Both the position numbers and the translations under genes were made by a program. A DNA stretch of 48,794 bases from a virus. The stretch's first letter is position 1; every line of letters begins with the position of its first letter. Shown here piece after piece: positions 40,665 to 47,201 of this stretch. Below the pieces are notes generated by a model that had not been told where the DNA came from, searched no databases, and saw only the letters and a program-made list of their open reading frames with translations. Where the stretch lies: positions 1 through 48,794 of the IMG/VR virus record IMGVR_UViG_3300046697_000119. One strand, 5' to 3'.

Positions 40665-40847
40665 GGGGGAAGGGACGCGACACGCGTTTGGCTGCGTCGC
40701 GGTGGGCGGGGCCGGGTCGCGGGGGGCGACGCAAGTCCGAGTCAGCGCGAAGGTCTGCTCGCGCAGCGTAGCGCCGTGGCATTGGGCGAATGACGCTTGA
40801 AGCCTCGTCGTGTCGGGGGTGTTGTCGTTTGCGACGTTGGGGGTCAT
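40638..40847 (-). CDS. Hypothetical leading small protein of the late operon
   Basis: 69 aa from ATG 40847, with GGAG eight bases upstream and a good promoter 28 bases before the start. The sequence (MTPNVANDNTPDTTRLQASF) is polar with several Cys and a Pro/Arg-rich end, no known domain. Upstream promoter and ribosome site support it, composition does not; moderate confidence. Confidence 0.5.
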   Translation of the reverse strand: MTPNVANDNTPDTTRLQASFAQCHGATLREQTFALTRTCVAPRDPAPPTATQPNACRVPSPLTRARMCA

Positions 40848-40874
40848 GGTGGGTACTCCGGGGTTATTGGTCCT

Positions 40875-40903
40875 GTAGTAGCACAGGCGAACACGGCCGT
40901 CAA
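40875..40903 (-). promoter_or_regulatory. Sigma-70-type promoter, late/left operon
   Basis: Minus strand: -35 TTGACG (40898-40903), exact 17-base spacer, -10 TACTAC (40875-40880). It would start transcription near 40868, just before the gene at 40847. A 16-bp tandem array lies about 80 bases upstream. Confidence 0.55.
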
Positions 40904-40980
40904 GGGGAAATCGCACAGGGGCAGGACAAAATTCGCCCCACCCATCGCTTTCGCTCCGTCGCGAGTCGCCGGGGCTGTCG

Positions 40981-41060
40981 CCCCGAACCCCCTGCGCCCC
41001 GAACCCCCTGCGCCCCGAACCCCCTGCGCCCCGAACCCCCTGCGCCCCGAACCCCCTGCG
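40981..41060. repeat. Tandem array: 16-bp unit, five exact copies
   Basis: The unit CCCCGAACCCCCTGCG is repeated five times without variation. The 16-bp period is not a multiple of three and no gene covers it. It lies in the non-coding stretch 40848-41278, upstream of the late promoter and TerS. Candidates: packaging site bound by TerS, or activator/replication iterons. Any ORF through it is Pro/Arg low complexity. Confidence 0.8.
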
Positions 41061-41208
41061 CGGAAGTCCAGAGTGATTTTTGGAAAGTACGTGGGGGGGT
41101 TATCCGACCTCGCTTAGGATCTCACTCTCGGCCGGTCCCCCCTCCGAAGGACCTGCCAGCGTGGCCGCGTGGTGCCAGAGGCGGGCAAGTCAGTCCACCG
41201 AACTGCTA

Positions 41209-41231
41209 GAGGGGCGCAACACGCGCCCCTC
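41209..41231 (-). terminator. Second hairpin of a tandem terminator
   Basis: GAGGGGCGC / GCGCCCCTC, a 9-bp stem with a 5-base loop, just downstream (minus strand) of the strong terminator at 41233. No U-tract of its own; acts as back-up or processing structure. Confidence 0.5.
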
Positions 41232-41232
41232 C

Positions 41233-41262
41233 AGAAAAAGAGGGGCGACGAATCGCCCCTCT
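41233..41262 (-). terminator. Rho-independent terminator after the 239-aa gene
   Basis: On the minus strand a 10-bp stem AGAGGGGCGA / TCGCCCCTCT with a TTCG loop is followed directly by a run of five U. It lies 17 bases after the stop of the gene at 41279 and separates it from the late operon. Confidence 0.88.
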
Positions 41263-41278
41263 CTCAGTGTTGCGTCCG

Positions 41279-41998
41279 TTAGATCACCACGTCCTCGCCG
41301 TCCGCCAGCGTGATAGCCGGCTTGGCCGCGAGGCGCTCGGCAACGCGGCGCGCGGCCTCGGCGGAGATCGCCTCCGCGACGGTGTGACCAGGACGCATCT
41401 TGAACGGCCAAGGCTTGCCGTCGGCGGTCTTGCCGACGAGCTTGCCACCAGCCGGGGCCGCCGAGACCTTGAACGCCGCAAGGGCCTCGCCGAAAGTGGC
41501 GTACTTGGGGCCGCTATAGGCGTCATCGTCGCGAGCGACCTTATGCCTAGGCGGCAGGACATACCACGGCCTGCCATTGTGCGTAAATTGCTGCGCGAGA
41601 CCCTGGAGCCAATCCCGAGCGATCCTGTCCGCCTCGTCCGCCAGCGGGTCGCCGGAGCCTTCGCGAACCCCGACCTCATAACCCGCGACGAGCTTGTCAT
41701 ACAACGCAGTATGCGCCTCGGCGAGCGCAGCACGATACTCCTCGCTGTCCGACGTCGGCACCGCGCTATGCGGCACGTCAGCCGCCTTGGAGCCTTCATG
41801 ATCCGCAAGCCACGCCTTGCGGAAAGCATCGTTGACCGTCCGCGCGGCTGCCTGGGATTCCAGGTAGCCAAGTCCAAAATAAACAAGGCTCGCCAACGTC
41901 GCATCGGGGAGCGGGACCGGCGCTTCGCGAACACCGATCCAGGTCAGTACCTTATTCAAAGTGTCAATAGTCCAACCGTTCTTTCTCGAGACGATCAT
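41279..41998 (-). CDS. Protein of unknown function in its own transcription unit
   Basis: 239 aa from ATG 41998, with AAAGGA upstream. Helical N-terminus (MIVSRKNGWTIDTLNKVLTW), a middle Ala-rich helical part (YRAALAEAHTALYDKLVAGY) and a C-terminal half with DGKPWPFKMRPGHTVAEAIS. It has its own promoter and a strong terminator, so it is expressed as a single-gene unit divergent from the right operon. This suggests an early or dosage-sensitive function, possibly regulatory. No family is recognised. Confidence 0.75.
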   Translation of the reverse strand: MIVSRKNGWTIDTLNKVLTWIGVREAPVPLPDATLASLVYFGLGYLESQAAARTVNDAFRKAWLADHEGSKAADVPHSAVPTSDSEEYRAALAEAHTALYDKLVAGYEVGVREGSGDPLADEADRIARDWLQGLAQQFTHNGRPWYVLPPRHKVARDDDAYSGPKYATFGEALAAFKVSAAPAGGKLVGKTADGKPWPFKMRPGHTVAEAISAEAARRVAERLAAKPAITLADGEDVVI

Positions 41999-42050
41999 GA
42001 CATGATTCCTTTTTGCTTGCAGGGCGACCCTTTGCCGTCCTGACAATGCC

Positions 42051-42079
42051 AACATAGTGCGCCCCGCCCAACCTGTCAA
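42051..42079 (-). promoter_or_regulatory. Strong sigma-70-type promoter of the 239-aa gene
   Basis: Minus strand: consensus -35 TTGACA (42074-42079), 17-base spacer, -10 TATGTT (42051-42056). Start of transcription is expected near 42044, about 46 bases before the ATG at 41998. Confidence 0.7.
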
Positions 42080-42403
42080 GCAAAAAGCGACGTGACCCGA
42101 ACGATTCCGCCATACAAAAAAGGCATGGCCCTGGCGAAGCCCGAACGGGACGGCACAACGTTGACGGCGGCGCAATGTGCCCTGTAGGCCACTACACGGC
42201 GCAAGGGCGGGCTTCGCGGGGCGGGCTGGTATAGTGTGGCCCGAATCCGTCGCCGGTGCTATGGGGGCGTTTAAACAGCTTATGGCGTGTTGGACATGCG
42301 GCGTAGCCCGCCCCGTCCCTTAACGTCCTATGCCCCCTTGGCCAGGGCGGCCCTTGCGCCCGCCCCTATGGGCAGTAGTCTCAGTGGTAGTTCGGGAGTG
42401 TAG

Positions 42404-42463
42404 CGTTTTACATAGGCGTTTACCTAAACCGTTACTATTATTGTAAATGCCTACCATTCACGC
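42404..42463 (-). repeat. Inverted duplication block, left copy, with GTAA(A)ACG iterons
   Basis: Read on the minus strand it begins GCGTGAATGG and contains ATTTACAATAAT, then GTAACG, GTAAACG and GTAAAACG at 12-base steps. The copy at 42660-42720 on the plus strand matches 30 of its first 35 bases. The 12-base step is close to a helical turn, as in protein binding arrays. Confidence 0.75.
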
Positions 42464-42561
42464 CCCCAAAACCGCCCGCCCCAAAACTAGAACTCCCTCA
42501 CTCCTGCACACTCCCATACTGATCCGATGCTACAACCTCCCGCACCATGTACTCTTTCTTT

Positions 42562-42584
42562 CAATAAAAATATATATATAAAAG
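42562..42584. promoter_or_regulatory. AT-rich core of the control region
   Basis: A run of A and T only, including TATATATATA, in an otherwise GC-rich genome and at the exact centre of the inverted duplication. Could be a DNA-unwinding element of an origin. Confidence 0.4.
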
Positions 42585-42659
42585 GATAGGTATAGGAAGG
42601 CGAACCACAAGGCACGTTAGGAGACGGATCAACAAGAAGTGGGGCGGACGCAAAAATGC

Positions 42660-42720
42660 GCGTGAATGGCACCCATTTACAATAATGGTAACGCATTAGC
42701 AAAACGACCCCTGTAAACGG
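42660..42720 (+). repeat. Inverted duplication block, right copy
   Basis: Plus-strand counterpart of 42404-42463. It begins GCGTGAATGG, has the same ATTTACAATAAT core and GTAACG / AAAACG / GTAAACG repeats at 12-13 base steps, which continue to about 42730 (AAACCG). It faces the rightward operon. Confidence 0.75.
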
Positions 42721-42733
42721 TCACAAACCGGCC

Positions 42734-42750
42734 GGGGCAACCCTTGCCCC
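42734..42750 (+). promoter_or_regulatory. Leader hairpin
   Basis: GGGGCAA / TTGCCCC, 7-bp stem with a 3-base loop, in the leader of the rightward operon. No U-tract; attenuator or stabiliser. Confidence 0.4.
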
Positions 42751-42760
42751 GCGCCCCCGA

Positions 42761-42788
42761 CTCCTGTAAACTACCCTCATCACAGGAG
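42761..42788 (+). promoter_or_regulatory. Hairpin that can hide the ribosome site of the first right-arm gene
   Basis: CTCCTGT (42761-42767) is complementary to ACAGGAG (42782-42788), which contains the Shine-Dalgarno sequence for the ATG at 42797. The stem is 7 bp with a 14-base loop. When formed it would block initiation, so this could be a translation switch; a TGTAAAC repeat overlaps it. Confidence 0.5.
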
Positions 42789-42796
42789 CCCGCCCC

Positions 42797-43249
42797 ATGC
42801 CCTCAACTCCCACAACATTCCGCCACACCGCCGCGCCCCGGAATCCTCTATCACATGAACGCCTCCTCGACGTTTGCTATGCCTACAAAACACTCTACGA
42901 AGCATTTCTCTCTGCCGACGGCGAGGTAACTTCAGCGATTTACGAAGCAACCATGAAAGTCGAACGGGAAATCATCTGGTGGGAACAACGCTCAGCAACC
43001 CTCCGTTACGCCGCGAAACGCCAAGCGGCATATCGAGCTGCTGAACGCGATAAACGCCTTGGCGGAGGCTCCAGCGCAACATACGACGAAGCAACAGACA
43101 CATTCGTCGGCAAGCCCGACTCCGACGAGCCTTCACGAGCCGATCTTCCTGAGACGACTCAAGCAACACTTGATAAGTTCAAAGTGGCGCAGGAAGCCCG
43201 CAACAAGGCTCCAGACACATCGGTCTATAAAAACTCAGGGTTAGTGTAA
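42797..43249 (+). CDS. Early-region hypothetical protein
   Basis: 150 aa, first gene of the rightward operon. Helical N-terminus (LLDVCYAYKTLYEAFLSADG; AIYEATMKVEREIIWWEQRS), Arg/Ala-rich helix, polar C-terminus. First position after the control region and the sequestered ribosome site fit an early regulatory or takeover protein. Family unknown. Confidence 0.7.
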   Translation: MPSTPTTFRHTAAPRNPLSHERLLDVCYAYKTLYEAFLSADGEVTSAIYEATMKVEREIIWWEQRSATLRYAAKRQAAYRAAERDKRLGGGSSATYDEATDTFVGKPDSDEPSRADLPETTQATLDKFKVAQEARNKAPDTSVYKNSGLV

Positions 43250-43267
43250 ACAAAAGGAGCCTTGCAG

Positions 43268-43567
43268 ATGGAAAAAGTCCCCACAAAAGCGAGTTTCGAA
43301 CTCTCTGCAATCACCTCAGCATTGCTTGCACGCGGATGGAGCGTACTCAGCTACAACCAATTTCGCCGTAGCGAACCACGTGCTACGACAGACCGTCCAA
43401 CACGAACAATACGATGCACTATCACAAACCAACGCAACGAAACTATCACTGGTGACGGATTCACCAAGTTTGATGCAGCTAGGGCAGCGCACGAAAACGC
43501 CGGGCTCGGGATGTTCGAACGACCTGGGCGAAGTCATGATCGAGCATCAACAGGACGACACCACTAA
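43268..43567 (+). CDS. Early-region hypothetical protein
   Basis: 99 aa from ATG 43268, with AAGGAG upstream. ELSAITSALLARGWSVLSYN is a helix-strand opening, followed by TIRCTITNQRNETITGDGFT. A second frame (43326-43598) also opens but lacks a good ribosome site. AT-rich codons. Function unknown. Confidence 0.6.
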   Translation: MEKVPTKASFELSAITSALLARGWSVLSYNQFRRSEPRATTDRPTRTIRCTITNQRNETITGDGFTKFDAARAAHENAGLGMFERPGRSHDRASTGRHH

Positions 43568-43745
43568 GGTTGTTCGGTTTCCACCAAAGTCGCTATAGCA
43601 AAATCGCTCTAGCCCCATGCCTTTTTTCGCTACGGGGCACCTGAATTAAGCATAGCAGGACAGCCACTTTGCCCTAGCCACGACCGCCCGCCTATGCTAC
43701 CCTACCCCCGAACGATTCCACCCGCGCCGCAACGGAGCAACAAAG

Positions 43746-43850
43746 ATGACAACCACAACAAACCCAACGAAACCAGAGATGATACTTTGGCTGAGCGCCG
43801 CAACAGGCGAATATATCCCACATGACTTCCCTAAGGAATCAACACGATGA
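43746..43850 (+). CDS. 34-residue protein
   Basis: Too short for usual callers. GGAG precedes the ATG, and the stop overlaps the ATG of the next gene (ATGA), so coupling supports it. Sequence includes PEMILWLSAATGEYIPHDFP. Unknown function. Confidence 0.5.
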   Translation: MTTTTNPTKPEMILWLSAATGEYIPHDFPKESTR

Positions 43851-44065
43851 CAACCACCGAATATCAGGGCTACCCTAGCTGGAACGCCTGGCCGCAAACG
43901 AAACGAACAGCCCGGATTGTGCGGGACCCCCGCAACGCCGAAAAGGACTATTTCATTCCTGAGAAACGTGCGGAGGAACTCTACACGGCGGGCCTTCTGG
44001 CACTCTGTGAGTTGCGCTCCGAGGGCTGGAACTACCTCGCACCGAGAGGGGAATACATCGCATGA
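43847..44065 (+). CDS. Small hypothetical protein
   Basis: 72 aa. Aromatic N-terminus (TEYQGYPSWNAWPQTKRTAR), then helices (EKRAEELYTAGLLALCELRS). ATGA overlaps on both sides tie it to a coupled cluster. No family recognised. Confidence 0.65.
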   Translation: MTTTEYQGYPSWNAWPQTKRTARIVRDPRNAEKDYFIPEKRAEELYTAGLLALCELRSEGWNYLAPRGEYIA

Positions 44066-44244
44066 CCACGGACGAAGCAGGGCTATTCGACGCAGCAATG
44101 TGTCGGAGGGCGTTGGAGGTTCTAACGACGGGGAACGAAGCCCCTCCGAGGGTCTACTGGCCCGATATCGCGCTGGCCTTCCTTGCAGGGCTCATCTGTG
44201 CGGCCCTCGGGATTATCGGGGCGATTTGGCTCTTCGGAGGGTGA
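44062..44244 (+). CDS. Small single-span membrane protein
   Basis: 60 aa. Polar N-terminus (GLFDAAMCRRALEVLTTGNE), then one membrane span (IALAFLAGLICAALGIIGAI) near the C-terminus. ATGA start overlap. Possible early membrane-acting protein; function unknown. Confidence 0.65.
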   Translation: MTTDEAGLFDAAMCRRALEVLTTGNEAPPRVYWPDIALAFLAGLICAALGIIGAIWLFGG

Positions 44245-44245
44245 T

Positions 44246-44704
44246 ATGACGCCAGTGGCAATTGCGCTCGAAGTAGGTGACACTTCGTTTACGCTTCGGA
44301 TAGGTGACATTGTGCTCGAGGCGGCGCACGGGCGATTGGCGCGTGCAGCGACGGATACGACGTTGCTTCTGGCAAGCACGGGCGGAACGCTGACGCCGAA
44401 GCTCCGGGCACACTTCACGGAGCACTTTGGGCCGTCGCAACTTCCGTCGGGGCAGTGTGAGTTCTGTAAACTTCAAGGGAAGTTGCTCGCCGCAGAGGGC
44501 CGCCGCCGCCTCACCGAGCGCGAACAACGCGACCGAGCGAAGCCTCCGCAACACGGGGTAACGGTGCTCCGCACGGGGCTCTCCGGGGCGGGGCTAGAGA
44601 GGGCCGCAAGGGCTTCCGAGGTTCGCGAAGCGGAGAGGCTCCGTAAGTTACCGAAACTAAACCACATCAAGCCCGGCCGAGATACCGAAGGGGTTTGGTT
44701 CTAG
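44246..44704 (+). CDS. Hypothetical protein with CxxC
   Basis: 152 aa from ATG 44246. Beta-like N-terminus (VAIALEVGDTSFTLRIGDIV), helical middle, one CEFC motif and a basic C-terminus (RAARASEVREAERLRKLPKL). Could bind nucleic acid via the basic part; not shown. Confidence 0.65.
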   Translation: MTPVAIALEVGDTSFTLRIGDIVLEAAHGRLARAATDTTLLLASTGGTLTPKLRAHFTEHFGPSQLPSGQCEFCKLQGKLLAAEGRRRLTEREQRDRAKPPQHGVTVLRTGLSGAGLERAARASEVREAERLRKLPKLNHIKPGRDTEGVWF

Positions 44705-44707
44705 GGT

Positions 44708-44722
44708 CCGGGCGTAGCCCGG
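44708..44722 (+). terminator. Intergenic hairpin
   Basis: CCGGGC / GCCCGG, 6-bp stem, 3-base loop, between the genes ending at 44704 and starting at 44739. Same stem as the hairpin at 25842. No U-tract. Confidence 0.35.
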
Positions 44723-44738
44723 CGAAAGGAGAAACAAC

Positions 44739-45071
44739 ATGGACGAGTTAGCCAAACAATTTGCCGAATTGGCTACGAAATTTGGACCGCAAGTATCCGA
44801 TGCAGCAAAACAGGCTGTAGTCACAACGGTGTATTCGCAATTGGTTGGATCGGTTATTCCACTTGCAATCAGTGTGATCTTCTTAAAGGCCGGGCAGTGG
44901 TTATGGGAGCAAGACGATGACGATGGGTTTCTCAAACTATTCGCCTGTTTGGCATGGGGGGTTACGTTAGTATCCATTAGTGTCTTCTGTTGGCAGTGGA
45001 TCGATCCGTGGACTTGGATCGCACTTAATCATCCGGAGTTGTATCTTGCTAAACGGGCCTTCGGGCTGTAA
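44739..45071 (+). CDS. Two-span membrane protein
   Basis: 110 aa with a GAAAGGAG site. Amphipathic N-terminal helix (ELAKQFAELATKFGPQVSDA), two hydrophobic spans (LVGSVIPLAISVIFL; LFACLAWGVTLVSISVFCWQ) separated by an acidic loop with DDDD. AT-rich codons. It might act in superinfection exclusion or as a holin-like factor; unknown. Confidence 0.68.
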   Translation: MDELAKQFAELATKFGPQVSDAAKQAVVTTVYSQLVGSVIPLAISVIFLKAGQWLWEQDDDDGFLKLFACLAWGVTLVSISVFCWQWIDPWTWIALNHPELYLAKRAFGL

Positions 45072-45226
45072 GGGAGCGAAGGGCGCGAACAGGACAGCAC
45101 AAACGAGTTCTTCCCGCTCCCGGAACTTACTACCGCATCACGGAGTACGACGGCCGCGAAACGGTCGAGCTTCGAGATGAGATCAAATGGAACGTAGCAC
45201 GCAACAAAGAAAGCGAAGCCAAATGA
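45053..45226 (+). pseudogene. ORF without a usable start, coupled to the next gene
   Basis: The plus-strand frame reads protein-like sequence (GTYYRITEYDGRETVELRDE then IKWNVARN) to a TGA whose bases overlap the next ATG (ATGA at 45223), the usual coupling here. Upstream the frame has no ATG, GTG or TTG back to the stop at 45050. The 5' part is probably lost or shifted by mutation. Confidence 0.35.
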
Positions 45227-45429
45227 CCAGAGTTCGCACCATCACAGTCCGCTGCAAGACCCCATTGGGAGTGTCGGACGAAGACATCGCGGAATTCATC
45301 ATCAACGCGCTCGAGTCCGACGGCGGGAGCAGGCATCCAGACGACCCGCTGTTCGGCTCGCTCAGTGTTCATAACGTCGAAATCCGAAACATCATTTATG
45401 TAAACCCCTCACAGAAGGATGCCCAGTGA
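45223..45429 (+). CDS. Small hypothetical protein
   Basis: 68 aa from ATG 45223 (ATGA overlap with the broken ORF); an upstream ATG at 45187 is in frame but lacks a site. RVRTITVRCKTPLGVSDEDI then FIINALE suggests an alpha/beta fold. It ends in a TGATG overlap with the HIRAN-like gene. Confidence 0.6.
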   Translation: MTRVRTITVRCKTPLGVSDEDIAEFIINALESDGGSRHPDDPLFGSLSVHNVEIRNIIYVNPSQKDAQ

Positions 45430-45830
45430 TGAAATTCCTCCTAGTTGGCACGGCGTTCACCCTCGGCGCACCGGCGATCATCTCGAAAGGGCTCCCACAG
45501 TTCGCCAGAGTGACGCTCCAGGCCGAGCCCGAGAACCCCTACGACCCCAACGCGGTGAGGGTCTTCGTCGCCCGCGATGCGGTCATCGAGTCGCCAGAGC
45601 TTCACGAAGCGTTGGCGGCCTTCGGACTCACTTTCGAGACCCTCGACTTTCCGTTCCCCCTCGGCCACCTCGGGGCGAAAGCGGAGACCAAAGCCGCCAA
45701 GGCGGCCCTACGGGAGGGGCACCAGTTCGAACTCTGCGCGGCGTGGCATCTCCTCGCCGAGAACGCCCGTAGCGCCGGGCGGCTCATTCAGCACCCGAAT
45801 GGGTCCATCTTGGTGGAGGTGACGCTATGA
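45429..45830 (+). CDS. HIRAN-like domain protein
   Basis: 133 aa from ATG 45429. VTLQAEPENPYDPNAVRVFV matches the HIRAN core (the E-x-x-N-x-x-D-x-x-A-V pattern) followed by a helix and PLGHLGA-like turn. HIRAN domains bind DNA ends or sense damaged forks, for example in HLTF. In a phage early region it could bind 3' ends or counter host defence; inference. Confidence 0.7.
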   Translation: MKFLLVGTAFTLGAPAIISKGLPQFARVTLQAEPENPYDPNAVRVFVARDAVIESPELHEALAAFGLTFETLDFPFPLGHLGAKAETKAAKAALREGHQFELCAAWHLLAENARSAGRLIQHPNGSILVEVTL

Positions 45831-46135
45831 CCACAACAATTTCAACCCACCAAGCAATAGAACTCAAGTTCGACGCCAGCCGTTATTCTGACTCCGCGAT
45901 GGTTGGGGGATATCTTCGGGTTTTGGTTGTTTGCGAACTTGCAAATGTTACTACATACGTCAAGGTGGGGTGTTCTTCCCTCTGCCGCAACGAGGTTGAG
46001 TTTGTCATCCACACGTCGAACCTTGCACTGGTGGATCATTTCATCGATATTATAAGGGTCGTAAATGGCCCAATCGGGTCGCTCAGCCCGAAACCCAAGG
46101 AGGCCCTCGCAGATGGCGACCCGGCAGAATCTTGA
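45827..46135 (+). CDS. Hypothetical protein
   Basis: 102 aa; ATGA overlap start. Beta-rich (YLRVLVVCELANVTTYVKVG, VEFVIHTSNLALVDHFIDII). AT-richer than the neighbouring HIRAN gene. No family. Confidence 0.6.
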   Translation: MTTTISTHQAIELKFDASRYSDSAMVGGYLRVLVVCELANVTTYVKVGCSSLCRNEVEFVIHTSNLALVDHFIDIIRVVNGPIGSLSPKPKEALADGDPAES

Positions 46136-46319
46136 GGCGCTTCTGAGACTCCTCAGCGAAGAAGCCTCCGAGGGGGTGAAGATGGCGCCCTCGGCGGAGC
46201 TTCGCTGGCTCGATGTCCTGGTCCGGAACTGTGAAAGTGACCTCGAACGGATTCGACAGGGCTTGGACGAGCTTCTTCAAGGCGAAAGCGACATGAAGCA
46301 ATGGGAGATTCCGTTATGA
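46113..46319 (+). CDS. Small helical protein
   Basis: 68 aa from ATG 46113, AGGAGG upstream. Acidic helices (LEALLRLLSEEASEGVKMAP; LDVLVRNCESDLERIRQGLD) suggest a helical bundle. It overlaps the previous gene by 23 bases. Unknown. Confidence 0.6.
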   Translation: MATRQNLEALLRLLSEEASEGVKMAPSAELRWLDVLVRNCESDLERIRQGLDELLQGESDMKQWEIPL

Positions 46320-46651
46320 TCGAAGACGTGCTCGCGGAGTACACCGCCGAAGGGTTCGTAGTGACGAACACGTTCCAGAAGACCGCGGCCGAAGGCGGGG
46401 TGTTCGGCCCGGTCGGGTGGGACGTTTACATCCGCAATGACCGCAACACCCGCTCGGGTCACGGCTCCGGCGACACCATGGAAGCGGCGCTCCGTGCGGC
46501 ATTCCGAATAGCAATGGAAGGCCCGACATACGAGCTCCCACAGCGGGCCGAAGGTGGAGCGACGCTGGCAGTGTCTCGTCGTCCCGTCTTCGCCCCATCA
46601 CCTCCGAAGCTCATTCTTGAGGGCACCGCAGAGTCGGACGAACTCTTCTGA
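46316..46651 (+). CDS. Hypothetical protein
   Basis: 111 aa, ATGA start. VLAEYTAEGFVVTNTFQKTA, strand YIRND, and AALRAAFRIAMEGPT; Pro-rich end. Unknown. Confidence 0.6.
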   Translation: MIEDVLAEYTAEGFVVTNTFQKTAAEGGVFGPVGWDVYIRNDRNTRSGHGSGDTMEAALRAAFRIAMEGPTYELPQRAEGGATLAVSRRPVFAPSPPKLILEGTAESDELF

Positions 46652-46670
46652 CCCAAAGGAGTTCCACACC

Positions 46671-46772
46671 ATGATGCTTCCATACTTTCGTCGCCGCTAC
46701 CGCTTCACCGGCGATCGCCGGTCGTCAGTCCAGATCATCATTGTGTATCGAGACTGGATTTTAACGCTCTGA
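46671..46772 (+). CDS. 33-residue basic protein
   Basis: MMLPYFRRRYRFTGDRRSSV then IIIVYRDWILTL. AAAGGAG about 10 bases upstream. Arg-rich start and hydrophobic end. The gap to the next gene is only 18 bases. Short, so moderate confidence. Confidence 0.45.
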   Translation: MMLPYFRRRYRFTGDRRSSVQIIIVYRDWILTL

Positions 46773-46790
46773 CCCGAAGGAACTGATCCC

Positions 46791-47201
46791 ATGCCCACTC
46801 CCGAACAGCTCGCCTCCATTGCCGACCGCGACCCCGTCGCCGCCGCGCGTCGTGTCGACGCCCGCGAACGCGCCGAGGCGCAGATCGCTACTCGCTTATC
46901 CGATTTGGCCGAGGCGGCCATTATGAACCTCTATCTCCATGCGCTTCGCCACGGCGGCCGGATGGACGCCACGGACGCAGACGCGGAACGACTCCGCGGC
47001 CTCCGCGCTTGGTATAACGCCATCGCGACCGGCGGCGGGGATCAAGAGGTGATTCCCGGCGGCTTCGGCGAGCCGTTGCGAACAGCATTTACACGAGCGG
47101 CGGCGGTCGCGGCGGCCCTCGCGCCGCAAGCGGCAATCCGGGAGGGCGGGTCGAAAGCCGAAGCCGCTCAGGAGGAACGGATGGCGGGGAGGTCGGAATG
47201 A
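46791..47201 (+). CDS. Hypothetical helical protein
   Basis: 136 aa. Ala/Arg-rich helices (LASIADRDPVAAARRVDARE; LSDLAEAAIMNLYLHALRHG). GAAGGA upstream. Could be a DNA-binding or regulatory protein; unknown. ATGA end. Confidence 0.62.
   Translation: MPTPEQLASIADRDPVAAARRVDARERAEAQIATRLSDLAEAAIMNLYLHALRHGGRMDATDADAERLRGLRAWYNAIATGGGDQEVIPGGFGEPLRTAFTRAAAVAAALAPQAAIREGGSKAEAAQEERMAGRSE

Larger units (their letters stand above)
40848..41278. other. Non-coding stretch between late operon and 239-aa gene
   Basis: 431 bases without a supported gene. It holds the late promoter, the 16-bp tandem array, and the two hairpins that end the unit upstream. No further element is evident in 41061-41208. 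Confidence 0.6.
41999..42796. other. Divergent control region, possible origin
   Basis: About 800 bases without a supported gene, between the leftward and rightward operons. From left to right it holds the leftward promoter, GC-rich sequence with small inverted repeats (42180-42400), a 60-bp repeat block (42404-42463), an AT-rich centre (42562-42584), the inverted second block (42660-42720) and two leader hairpins. The symmetrical arrangement suggests divergent promoters or a replication origin. Confidence 0.55.

Noticed and set aside
40981-41060. CRISPR array
   Set aside because: Units are directly joined with no spacers, and no Cas genes are visible.
40797-41117. Plus-strand ORFs through the tandem array
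   Set aside because: Translation is Pro/Arg low complexity caused by the 16-bp repeats; no start signal.
42487-42702. 71-aa ORF on the minus strand across the control region
   Set aside because: No ribosome site, unusual composition, and it overlaps the AT-rich core and repeat blocks, which better explain the sequence.
43600-43745. Promoter before the gene at 43746
   Set aside because: TTGCCC with TATGCT at an 18-base spacer is only a weak match, so not listed as a feature.
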